Of a stretch of 64,000 nt of DNA, positions 46,400-57,068 are shown piece after piece. A program made the position numbers and the translations under genes. Position 1 is the stretch's first letter. The number at the start of each line of letters is the position of its first letter. The notes beneath the pieces are model-generated. The model did no database searches, was not told the DNA's origin, and saw only the letters and a program-made list of their open reading frames with translations. The stretch comes from Ampelocalamus luodianensis (Eukaryota; Streptophyta; Magnoliopsida; Poales; Poaceae), in contig CM070617.1 of the NCBI GenBank assembly GCA_036346255.1, positions 27,393,080 to 27,457,079 of the forward strand, given 5' to 3'.

Positions 46400-47383
46400 T
46401 AAACAATAGCTATTTCCGATACTCTATAGGTTGTTGGTCCAAACAAATCCATATGTAAGAGTTCCAATGGTCTAGAGGTTGACATGATACTCTTGGAAGG
46501 GTGAGAGCTTGCGACTTGTTTACCGGCTTGACAAGCACTACAAAGTCGATTCTTCTCAAACTTCACATCTTTCAAACCAACAACTAGATCATGTTTGAAA
46601 AACTTTTAAGTTGAATCATGCCAACATGAGCTAGCCTTCTATGCCAAAGCCAACCCAAAGAAGTTTTTGCAATTAAACAAGTTTGTAAGTATGAAGCATT
46701 TGAGGAAAAATTAACCAAGTAAAGATTTCCAAATCTAAAGCCTTTGAAAACTAAAGCATTATCCTTTACACTTGAAATTGACACACCTTCATTTGAGAAG
46801 GAGCAAATTAAATCAAGATCACATATTTGAGCAACGGATAATAAATTGAAATTAAGTGATTCAACTAAAGATACATTTGAAATGGAAAGATCATTTGAGA
46901 TAACAATTTTACCCAATCCTATTACCTTTCCTTTACTATTATCTCCAAAGGTGATCTTGTCACTTCCTTTACGTTCTCGAATGTGGTGAACATTTTTCTA
47001 TCACGGTCATGTGTTGAGTGCATCCACTATCAAGCACCCAATGTTTTCCACGGTCTTGTAGTTCACCTACAAAATAAGAATCAAGTTCTTTTAGGTACCC
47101 AAATTTGTTTGGGTCCTTGGAGGTTAGTGACCAAGGCTTTAGGCACCCAAATAGCATTCTTTTTAACGCCTAAAATCAAAGTGTCAATAAATCTTGTAAT
47201 TATTTTACCATCAATGGATTTCTTAAGCATGTAGCAAGAATCATAAGTGACATATGATTTAACATTAATATTTAAACAAGCATTTGACATGTGTCCTACC
47301 TTACCACATTTATTACAATATTTACCATTTTGCTTAATAAACCTTGGAGGCTTGTTTACCGGTTTCTTACCTTTCTTGGGCAC
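46400..47383 (-). pseudogene. Gag C-terminal zinc knuckle, protease and pre-integrase region, copy A
   Basis: 47383-47081 includes the second zinc knuckle CNKCGKVGHMSNAC. 47157-46969 holds the protease active-site stretch HWVLDSGCTQHM. 46916-46584 holds the GAG-pre-integrase zinc-binding start LGWLWHRRLAHVGM. Small indels break the run at each border. Confidence 0.75.
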
Positions 47384-47796
47384 ATACCCAAGTCCTTCCT
47401 TATTGAATGAGCACCTTTGCTCACTTAATAACTTGTTAAGGGTTGATTTACCCTTGAAGCATCTTTCAAGCTCTTACTTAGCTTGGTGACTTGCTCTTTT
47501 AGCTCATGATTTTCAACAATTAGCAAAGGGTCACACGTTATTATTCATACCAATAATTGAATCATCATTTGAGCAACAAGATATGGATAGCAAGTCATCA
47601 CAAGAGGTAGAAATACTAGACATGGTTTTAGCATTTGGCATACTTTCTACTCTTGGCATATCATTCATTAAATCACAAGTAATACCAATATTTGAATGAG
47701 ATTTTTCTATATCTTTTAGGAGAAAAGAATCATGAACTTCCTTTAGCTCCTCATAAGAGTCTTTTAGAGAAATATACTCTTTCTTTAAGACTTTAA

Positions 47797-47964
47797 ATTT
47801 ATCCTTGAGCTATACTTGATCTTCATAAAACTTTTATACGCATCTTCAAGATCATATTTTCCAATGGGATTAGGCCTTGTAAAACTCAACAAACCAATAA
47901 GTCCCATTTTCACATATTATCATAAATTACCAAAACATATTTTTAGGGGCCTAGATGTTTTTCA
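47797..47964 (-). repeat. Partial LTR between the two tandem copies
   Basis: Matches 41361-41528 (the start of U3 on the minus strand) almost base for base and is followed by the same purine tract and internal DNA. It is too short to be a working LTR. Confidence 0.85.
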
Positions 47965-48357
47965 ATCTCCCCATTTTTGGTAATTGATGACAACCTAGTT
48001 AATATGTGTGAAGAAGAGTTTTGAATATATCCAAGATTGTGAAACAAGTGTATATTCTTTTGATGACTTAACACAAAGAAAGCTCCCCCTAAACATGTGC
48101 ATGAAATAGATAGAACAACTTGAGAGCACATGTAGAGAATTGTGACAAATTTTTGGCAGAGTTTCTTTTTAACTTGTTGAAACTGAGGAAAACTTGCAGT
48201 GATAAGGAATTGTCATAAAAGAAATTTCAGTAGAGATAATATCACATTTGATAATTAAGACAACCAACAAGTTCTGAACAAGGTAATACTAGGATGAAGT
48301 TATTACAAGCAATAAAACATCAAAAGACTATAATGTCGACACCCTTAATTCTTAGAG

Positions 48358-49832
48358 CTACTTTCTACTTCTCCCCTTTGGCATCAAAGTACCAAAAACA
48401 AACATCAAGCACCGGATCACGAGGGAAAAAGCGAGGATCCCGAGAGGCAGAGCTGAATCACCGGAGGAGAGACTAGAGGAACAGATGGCACGAGGTCTGT
48501 GACCACTATAGGAGGAGCACCGGGTGGAGTCGAGGCGACGGCGCGTGAACCGTACTAGAGACGAAGGACGTGGAAGAGGTGGAAGACGCTGTTCCATAGA
48601 GTCAATCGTCTCTGTCGGGACGGCAAGTCTGTTGTTAGTCTCATTCTCAAAATCTGTAAGAACTGTCCTCATCTCTCTGTGAGACTTTCATCCGCATCAG
48701 TTATTAAGAATGAGAGTCCGAGTGGTAAGAATCGAGCAAGAGTGGCTTGACTGTGAGAGCCTTCTGCATTGCCTCCTGCTGGGCAATTTCTTCTTGTTGT
48801 GCTCTTTGTGCTTGAAAGCGAATGGGGATTTTCTCGGGTTTGTAAAACTTATGGGGTGATCCCAAACCACCCTGATACTCAATCTTACTAAGAATTAGGG
48901 TCATGATGTAAGGAGCATGATAAATCCGCTTTACCCTGTCATTCTTAGAAGAGACAATCCCCCTGATGATGACATCCACAACATCAAACTTTCTCCCATG
49001 GGAGATATTGTCAATGATATTCCATGCATGTCCTCGAATAGCATCAAAGTTACCACTCTTGGGAAGAAAAGTGTGATTAATAATCCTATTAATCAAACTG
49101 GGAATAGGTAGCAAGCCATTAATTTTCCCTGGAGTGTACATGACATTCTGATCATAAAACTCTGTCCAGGCTGGAACAAGTAAAGCAGGACTATCAAAAA
49201 GCTTATCCCAATTGCCAGAGTGTATCCTCGACACGCTCAAAATCACCTTAGTACTCTCCACATACCGTGTAATCATCCACTTCATTTTCTTGAAATAAGG
49301 AGAAACATACAAAGTGGCATAGAAGCTGTCGATGATCTCTTCATCATAGTCATTCCTGAGGGCCACAAAATCATGAAGACTAACTTGCTGAAAAAAGACG
49401 ATATACTCCATCATATTTTCTAGGGAGTTTATGTGAGACCACTTTATGCATTTATGATCTGCAAATTTCTGTGATGATCATAAATTTGCTCATAGACTTG
49501 CTCTGGAACTTGGTGTGGAATGGGATTTATTGAGTTGGAGGCGGTAGATATTGATCTTTGTGTCTCAGAATTGCATAGTCATCAGCTGATATGAGCCTGA
49601 GATCAATCTGAGGTTCTTCTGGATCTTCCATCTCCTCATCTGATTGAGCCTGGACTTCTTCTTCTGTGTCAGACTCAGAATCAGAACCTGACTCATGAGG
49701 AGGAGATCCTTCCTCACTGTCAGAGCCATCCGTTGTAGGCCCTTTTCCCTTGCCTAATGGATCATCCAAAGGGTCGGCAGGAGGTTGAGTGGAAGATTGC
49801 CCTCGACGAGTTCCAAATCTTGTCCTTGGCAT
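48358..49832 (-). pseudogene. Extra ORF downstream of pol, copy B (three frames)
   Basis: 49832-49527 begins MPRTRFGTRRGQSSTQPPAD and is rich in S, D and E. 49414-48704 carries the body (VSLHDFVALRNDYDEEIIDS, SGNWDKLFDSPALLVPAWTE). 48672-48358 has the coiled-coil and proline-rich end. Single-base gaps near 49420-49520 and 48690 split it. This copy keeps the N-terminal segment, so it shows the full extent of the ORF (roughly 480-500 codons). Function unknown. Confidence 0.7.
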
Positions 49833-50359
49833 CTTGAGGATTGAAGGAGATAAACCCTAGAGATGCAAGAAATTTGCAAAGATCTGAAGATCAACCGAGT
49901 TTTGGATGGGTTGGCCGAGAGTTTTTCGGAAGAGAGAGAGAAGGAGAGAGAGAGAGAGGAAGAGAGGCAAGAGCATGGGAGAGAGAAAACCCTCTGGGGG
50001 TTACGTTTTCTACCGAAACCGATGCGGTAGTTCCGCCCTATTGCGCCGATATACATCGCAGCGGTAGTACCGTGGTTTTTGTGCCGGTAGTACCGCACTG
50101 TGGTCATACCGCACTCAACCCGCCGGTCATACCGATTATCCTGGAACTTCAAAAACAGTTCTGGATAAAGATTTGATGGGATTATTTGCAAATGACCCTT
50201 AGTTTTGCAATCAATTAAGAGTCATTTAGGGATCATTATGCATAGAATAGACTAATGTCTATAAGAGAACATAATTTTTTATGAACATAGATAATCGTTT
50301 TAATATTTTTGAAAATATTTTCTTAAAGAAGCTTTTGAATAACACCAAATCAAACAAAA

Positions 50360-51804
50360 TGCATGAGGCAAAAGTTTCAACCAATATTTGAATAATCTAT
50401 GACATTTAATTCATTCCTCAATTTGCAAAACCGGCCTTCATCTAATGGTTTGGTGAAAATGTCCGCTAATTGATCTTCGGTTCGGATGTGGCTAATTTCA
50501 ATATCTCCCTTGCCCACATGATCTCTCAAGAAATGGTGGTGAATGTCGATATGCTTGGTTCTTGAGTGTTGGGCAGGATTATTTGTTTTTTTACCGCACT
50601 ATCATTATCACACAAAGAGACATTTTATCAATCTTAATTCCATAATCCATCAAGGTTTGCCTCATCCATAGCAATTGAGCACAACAACTACCCGCAGAGA
50701 CATATTCGGCTTCGGCGGTGGATAAAGCTATGGAGTTTTGTTTCTTGGATGACCATGATACTAAGGATCTCCTAAATTGACAATTTCGAGGTGCTTTTTC
50801 TATCCACTTTGCAACCCGCATAATCGGAGTCCGAGTATCCAATTAAATCAAACTTAGCACCTTTAGGAAACCATATGCCAATGCTAGAGGAATGCTTTAA
50901 ATATCTTAGTATTCTTTTTACGGCCATTAAATGACACTCTTTTGGATATGCTTGAAACCGTGCACACATGCAAACACTAAACATGATATCGGGCCTAGAT
51001 GCGGTGAGATAAAGTAAACTACCAATCATAGATCTATAAAGCTTTAAATCTACTGATTTACCTCCCTCATTAAGGTCAAGATGACCGTTGGTTGCCATGG
51101 GAGTCTTGATAGGTTTTGCATCTTCCATGCCAAATCTCTTGATCAAGTTCTTTGCATACTTTGTTTGACTTACAAAAGTTCCATCTTTGAGTTGCTTGAT
51201 TTGAAGTCCAAGGAAATAGCTTAGTTCTCCGATCATGGACATTTCAAATTCCCTTGACATCATATCACCAAACTCTTTGCAAAAGTCTTGATTAGTAGAT
51301 CCAAAAATGATATCATCAACATAAATTTGACATACAAAGAAATCATCATCTAATACTTTGGTGAACAAAGTTGAATCAATTTTCCCAATTTTGAATCCTT
51401 TTGAAACTAGAAAATCTCTAAGGCGTTCATACCATGCTCTAGGAGCTTGTTTAAGACCATAGAGCTCCTTGGAGAGTTTATAGACATGATTTGGATTCTT
51501 AGGATCTTCAAAGCGGAGGTTGTTCAACAAAAACAAGTTCGGATATTTCTCCATTTAAGAAGGCACTTTTGACATCCATTTGAAATAATTTAATGTCAAA
51601 GCATGATGCAAACGCAAGTAATATCCTAATAGATTCAAGCCTAGCTACAGGAGCAAAAGTTTCACCAAAATCCAAACCTTCGACTTGTGAAAAACCTTGT
51701 GCGACCAATCTTGCTTTGTTTCTTACAACCATGTCGTTCTCATCTTGCTTGTTTCTAAACACCCATCTTGTACCAATGATATTGTGTTCTTTGGGTCTAT
51801 CCAC
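50360..51804 (-). pseudogene. Reverse transcriptase and RNase H, copy B
   Basis: 51804-51508 starts MDRPKEHNIIGTRWVFRNKQ (RT N-terminus). 51554-50772 carries the YGLKQAPRAWYERL and IYVDDIIFGS boxes. 50842-50591 carries SKKQNSIALSTAEAEYVSAG of RNase H. The rest of RNase H (LADIFTKPL) continues in another frame to about 50410. A two-base loss at about 51515 and a one-base loss at about 50620 break the frame. The catalytic YVDD is intact. Confidence 0.85.
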
Positions 51805-51822
51805 TAATGTCCAAGCTTCGTT

Positions 51823-52391
51823 TCAAATGAAATTATTGAGCTCTTCATTCATTGCAATCATCCAATCCGGATCTTCAAGTGCTTCATCTATATTCTTTGG
51901 CTCAAGAGAAGAGACAAAAGAGTAATGTTCACAAAATGAAGCAACACGGGATCGAGTTTGAACACCCTTACTTACATCACCCAGTATTTGATCTATTGGA
52001 TGATCTTTTGAAATTGCATTGTGGATTCTTGGTGGTAGGTTTGATGGTTGATCATCTTCCTTATTGTCGTTTTCTTCCACTTGAATTCGACTTGTTGTGG
52101 AAGAGGTAGGAGGTTCAACTTGAGTAGAAGATGACGGTTCATCTTTCGGTTTGATGTCGCCAATTTGCATATTTTCCATAGCCTTTCTTAACAATTCATC
52201 ACCTACATCATCCAAATTATCATGCCCTTCTTGGGAGCCGTTAGTTTCATCAAATTGAACATCGTGTTTTCCTCAACTAAACCGGAGTTTTGATTAAAGA
52301 CACGATATGCTTTGCTATTAGAGGAGTAACCAAGCAAGAAACCAACATCACACCGACTTGCAAATTTTGAAAGACGAACACCCTTTTTCAA
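51823..52391 (-). pseudogene. Integrase C-terminus and linker, copy B
   Basis: 52391-52203 reads GFLLGYSSNSKAYRVFNQNS. 52215-51823 is the linker leading to SLEPKNIDEALEDPDWMIAM, the conserved entry into RT. The first frame stops just as the linker frame opens, which indicates a one-base shift. Confidence 0.75.
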
Positions 52392-52615
52392 AATGTAATA
52401 TTTGCAACCAAAGACACGAAAATAAGAGATGTTCGGTTTTCTTCCAACAAGGAGTTCATAGGAAGTCTTTTCAAAAGCGATGCAAATAGAGACGATTTAT
52501 GGCATGACAAGCGGTGTTGATTGCTTCGCCTAAAAACTATCTAAGTATTATATTCATCAAGCATTGTCCTAGCCATTTCAATTAATGTACGATTTTTCCT
52601 TTCTACAACTCCATT

Positions 52616-53514
52616 TTACTCCGAGTGTAGGTTGTGGAAAGTTAGTGCTTTATTCAAGTTCATCACAAAAGTATTCAACTTTAGTATTTTGAACTCGGAA
52701 CCATTATCACTACGGATTTTCTTTATTTTGAAATCAAATTCATTTTGAGCCCGTTTAGCAAAGCTTTTGAAAATTCCGGAGGTTTCACTCTTGTCATCTA
52801 GAAAGAACACCCATGAATATCTAGAGTGATCATCTACGATAACTAAACAATAGCTATTTCCCCCGATACTCTATAGGTTGTTGGTCCAAACAAATCCATA
52901 TGTAAGAGTTCCAATGGTCTAGAGGTTGACATGATACTCTTGGAAGGGTGAGAGCTTGCGACTTGTTTACCGGCTTGACAAGCACTACAAAGTCGATTCT
53001 TCTCAAACTTCACATCTTTCAAACCAACAACTAGATCATGTTTGAAAAACTTTTTAAGTTGAATCATGCCAACATGAGCTAGCCTTCTATGCCAAAGCCA
53101 ACCCAAAGAAGTTTTTGCAATTAAACAAGTTTGTAAGTATGAAGCATTTGAGGAAAAATTAACCAAGTAAAGATTTCCAAATCTAAAGCCTTTGAAAACT
53201 AAAGCATTATCCTTTACACTTGAAATTGACACACCTTCATTTGAGAAGGAGCAAATTAAATCAAGATCACATATTTGAGCAACGGATAATAAATTGAAAT
53301 TAAGTGATTCAACTAAAGATACATTTGAAATGGAAAGATCATTTGAGATAACAATTTTACCCAATCCTATTACCTTTCCTTTACTATTATCTCCAAAGGT
53401 GATCTTGTCACTTCCTTTTCGTTCTCGAATGTGGTGAACATTTTCTATCACGGTCATGTGTTGAGTGCATCCACTATCAAGCACCCAATGTTTTCCACCG
53501 GTCTTGTAGTTCAC
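52616..53514 (-). pseudogene. Protease, pre-integrase and integrase core, copy B
   Basis: 53514-52843 (223 codons) includes HWVLDSGCTQHMTV (protease DSG), LWHRRLAHVGM and CSACQAGKQ (zinc-binding), and LLHMDLFGPT, the first integrase catalytic aspartate. 52810-52616 includes KKIRSDNGSEFK with the second catalytic D and follow-on E region. A single shift near 52840 separates the two. Confidence 0.85.
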
Positions 53515-53528
53515 CTACAAAATAAGAA

Positions 53529-54116
53529 TCAAGTTCTTTTAGGTACCCAAATTTGTTTGGGTCCTTGGAGGTTAGTGACCAAGGCTTTAGGCACCCAAAT
53601 AGCATTCTTTTTAACGCCTAAAATCAAAGTGTCAATAAATCTTGTAATTATTTTACCATCAATGGATTTCTTAAGCATGTAGCAAGAATCATAAGTGACA
53701 TATGATTTAACATTAATATTTAAACAAGCATTTGACATGTGTCCTACCTTACCACATTTATTACAATATTTACCATTTTGCTTAATAAACCTTGGAGGCT
53801 TGTTTACCGGTTTCTTACCTTTCTTGGGCACATACCCAAGTCCTTCCTTATTGAATGAGCACCTTTGCTCACTTAATAACTTGTTAAGGGTTGATTTACC
53901 CTTGAAGCATCTTTCCAAGCTCTTACTTAGCTTGGTGACTTGCTCTTTTAGCTCATGATTTTCAACAATTAGCAAAGGGTCACACGTATTATTCATACCA
54001 ATAATTGAATCATCATTTGAGCAACAAGATATGGATAGCAAGTCATCACAAGAGGTAGAAATACTAGACATGGTTTTAGCATTTGGCATACTTTCTACTC
54101 TTGGCATATCATTCAT
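53529..54116 (-). pseudogene. Gag C-terminal region with second zinc knuckle, copy B
   Basis: 195 codons from MNDMPRVESMPNAKTMSSIS. It contains a leucine-rich coiled stretch and the zinc knuckle CNKCGKVGHMSNAC, ending QGPKQIWVPKRT, the usual passage into protease in SIRE elements. It is out of frame with both the main gag frame and the protease frame. Confidence 0.8.
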
Positions 54117-54254
54117 TAAATCACAAGTAATACCAATATTTGAATGAGATTTTTCTATATCTTTTAGGAGAAAAGAATCATGAACTTCCTTTAGCTCCTC
54201 ATAAGAGTCTTTTAGAGAAATATACTCTTTCTTTAAGACTTTAAATTTTGATTT

Positions 54255-55364
54255 CTATTTTCCAATATATTCATTTAAATCTTCAACCATGTCCATTAAT
54301 TCATCATATGAAGGAGCATCATTATCAATAGATTTTACCTTATCTCCTTTCGCCATAAGGCATGTAGGAGACGTGAAGAGTGACGGAGTTTCCTTTATGG
54401 CGATGCCGACAAGTCCACTTTTCTTAGGAGACTCTTCATCACTTGATTGAGTCGGAATCAAGATATTCTTCGTCGAATCCCACTCTCCAATGTGAGCTTC
54501 ATTTTTGCCCCCTTTGTGAAGCCTTTTGAAAAGCTTTCTCTTTCCATCGAATTCCTTCTTCTTTAATGGTTTATCTTTGTCATCCTTCTTGTTGGGGCAA
54601 TTTGAGATTATGTGTCCCTTCTCATCACATCCATAACAACGAATGTTACTATATCTCTTGTTGTCACTTGAGGATTGCCCTTTCTTGAATTTGTTGAAGT
54701 TGAAGTTTCGATGTGGGCGTCTTCTCATGAATTTCTTCATTTTCCTCACAAGAAGAGCGTACTCTTCATCTGAGTCTTCTTCTTCATCCTCATCATCACT
54801 TGATTCTGCTTTAGCTTTGAAAGCGGTAATTTTCTTCTTGGATGAATATGATTCCAATAGCTCTTCCTTGTCCTTCTTGTATAGCTCGTTAGTGATGATC
54901 TTGCCCAAAAGTCCGGTTGGTGTCATTCTTGGCAACTCGGGAGAGTTGAGAAATAATGTCACCAACGTCTCATATTTATCCGGGAGGGCCCTAAGCATTT
55001 TGCGTACAACATCAACATCAAGAAGGTTAGTACCAAGACCTTTGAGTTCATTTATAATGTTGTTTAGTCTTGAATACATCTCGGTGATGTTTTCATTTGG
55101 CAACATTATGAATGTCTCATATTTAATCCGAAGCCTATGCAACTTGGCTTCTTTGACCGTGGATGTGCCCTCATGAATTTCGGAGAGGGTGGTCCAAATA
55201 TCATGAGCGGTTTCCAAATTGCTCACTCTATTGAACTCATCCGCGTTCAAAGCACCAAAGAGAGCATTCATTGCTTGAGCATCTAAATGAGCATTACGTT
55301 CATCTTGAACCGTGAGGATTGTTGGATCAAGAGGCATAACGTAACCCTCATTTACAATTTCCAT
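54255..55364 (-). pseudogene. Gag (UBN2-type) of the SIRE element, 369 codons
   Basis: Starts MEIVNEGYVMPLDPTILTVQ, soon after the primer site. It contains the UBN2/Copia gag fold (ETAHDIWTTLSEIHEGTSTV, RLRIKYETFIMLPNENITEM, LRALPDKYETLVTLFL), an acidic patch, and a CCHC zinc knuckle CYGCDEKGHIISNC. The frame ends at 54255 and gag continues at 54116. The probable true N-terminus is slightly upstream (right of 55364), where a CYLLDG-like start may be lost. Present only once, because the tandem duplication does not reach it. Confidence 0.88.
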
Positions 55365-55518
55365 ATGTTCGGACTCATGGCTTTTAAGAAAATAGACATT
55401 CTAATTTTTCAATAAGAATAATTTGAGCCATCAAATAAAGGAGTCTTTCCTATATGCATACCCTCACCAGCCATCCTTTCTCTCTTAGACGGTAAAGTCT
55501 AACAAATTGAGAGACCAA

Positions 55519-55530
55519 GCTCTGATACCA
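55519..55530 (-). other. Primer-binding site (initiator Met-tRNA) of the SIRE element
   Basis: On the minus strand TGGTATCAGAGC, two bases after the 5' LTR. It is the canonical plant retrotransposon primer site and fixes the element's orientation and the LTR border at 55533. Confidence 0.92.
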
Positions 55531-55532
55531 CT

Positions 55533-57063
55533 TGTAGGATCAAGGATAACCGACTAGAGGGGGTGAATAGGAGGATTTTAAACTTTTAAACAAATTAACG
55601 AGATAAGCTAATTAATAACTTAGTCTAAACAAATTATACTTCTAGCTAAGCAATACAAGCACAAATATCAAGCGAGAAATATAAATGCGGAAGAGTAAAG
55701 ACTAGGAATAACCACAATGAGGCAATGATGTTTCCGGTGGTATCGAAGACTTGCTTGGTCTTCACTAGTCCACGTTGAGGAGCTTGAACCAATCAAGTCG
55801 GCTCCACGTATTAAGCCTTTCCTCGATCACTATTGGTTGTTCTTCCTCCACTCCGGAGATGGTGAACACCAAACCACTCACAATATGGGCACCGGCCTCT
55901 TCACAATCTTCTTGAAGAGATCACTGTGCAATCACCGCTAAGCCGTCTAGGAGTTCGGCAAAACTCAAGAGTAACAAACCAAGACCTTCGCAGCGACACT
56001 CAAGTGCAATAGGATCAACTAGAATGATGAATGCACTTTGAATGAGCTCAACAACCTCTCAAAGAGTGAACAAATGAATTTGAGGAGTTGAATGAATGCA
56101 CAAGGCTCTAAGGATGTTAAATGTGGTCTAGCGCCCTGTCCTTGAGTGGTGGGAAGTATTTATACCCCAACAACAATTATAACCGTTGGAGAAGAAAACC
56201 CACTTTTTCAGCCACATGCGGTACTACCGCCATGCAAGGGCGGTACTACCGCACTTCTCCAACCACTCTGACAGCGGCTATAACGAGATGCATTAAATGA
56301 CTCGACATAGCGTTTAATCTTGCTGACGGTACTACCGCCAACCGACGAGTGGTACTACGCTGATGCGGTCATACCGCAAGGAGATTGCGGTACTACCGTT
56401 TTCAAAGAGACAAAATGGTGCTTCTTGGAAAAACATACGCTTAACATTCGGAATAACGGCATGCGGTAGTTCCGCAACACTGCGGTACTACGTATTCCGG
56501 TCATAACGCATGAACATCAGCGGTACTACGCTCTCGTGTTTTGGCACCGAAACGAGAAAGAGACTCTCTGTAAAAAACATACAGTCAACTAACGCATCGG
56601 AACAACCGAGTCGGTAGTTCACCTGAACAACGCGGTGAGTAGTACCGATTGTCCCGACAAATGCATATTTGGTTTAAGAAAGAGAATCCATATGCATACA
56701 TGATCCTAAATTGATCCATAAAGCACAAGACATGCCTTCAAGCTACAGGACATGATCCCTCTTAATAGTACGACATTTAACCTATAATCCGGTCTTCCAT
56801 CTATTTCTCCTAAGACCGGTAAAAGAAAATAATTTCAAAACCACTTGTACCTTATCCTTGAGCTATACTTGATCTTCATAAAACTTTTAGCATGCATCTT
56901 CAAGATCATATTTTCCAATGGGACTAGGCCTTGTAAAAACTCAACAAACCAATAAGTCCCATTTTCACATTTTATCATAAATTACCAAAACATATTTTTA
57001 GGGGCCTAGATGCTTAAAAACCTCCTATTCACCCCCCTCTAGTCGGTTATCCTTGATCCTACA
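55533..57063 (-). repeat. 5' LTR of the SIRE element, with an inverted copy of its own 3' end at its outer edge
   Basis: 1531 bp. It matches 40049-41528 except at the outer edge. Where the other LTR begins TGAAAAACATCTAGG, this one has about 50 bp (57012-57063) that are the reverse complement of the LTR's 3' terminus (minus strand TGTAGGATCAAGGATAACCG onward). The whole element therefore has about 46-bp terminal inverted repeats inside its CCCAC duplication. Confidence 0.85.
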
Positions 57064-57068
57064 CCCAC

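Larger units (their letters stand above)
41361..54246 (-). repeat. 6.4-kb tandem duplication inside the SIRE-type element
   Basis: 41361-47796 and 47797-54246 are copies of the same unit: the first 170 bp of U3, purine tract, extra ORF, RNase H, RT, integrase, protease and the gag C-terminal part. The junction at about 47796/47797 joins gag sequence (GACTTTAAATTT) directly to LTR sequence (ATCCTTGAGCTATACTTG) with at most one or two shared bases. Only the second copy continues into the rest of gag. Confidence 0.85.
40049..57063 (-). mobile_element. SIRE/Maximus-type Copia retrotransposon, nested and internally duplicated
   Basis: Target duplication CCCAC at 40044-40048 and 57064-57068. Minus orientation: 5' LTR 57063-55533, canonical Met-tRNA primer site, gag, pol (protease-integrase-RT-RNase H), an extra ORF downstream of pol, a purine-rich AAAAATGGGGAGAT tract, and 3' LTR 41528-40049. 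The extra ORF, long gag with zinc knuckles and 1.5-kb LTRs place it in the SIRE/Maximus lineage. A 6.4-kb segment (part of the LTR, extra ORF, pol, second half of gag) is present twice in tandem. All large ORFs are split by small indels. Confidence 0.9.
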
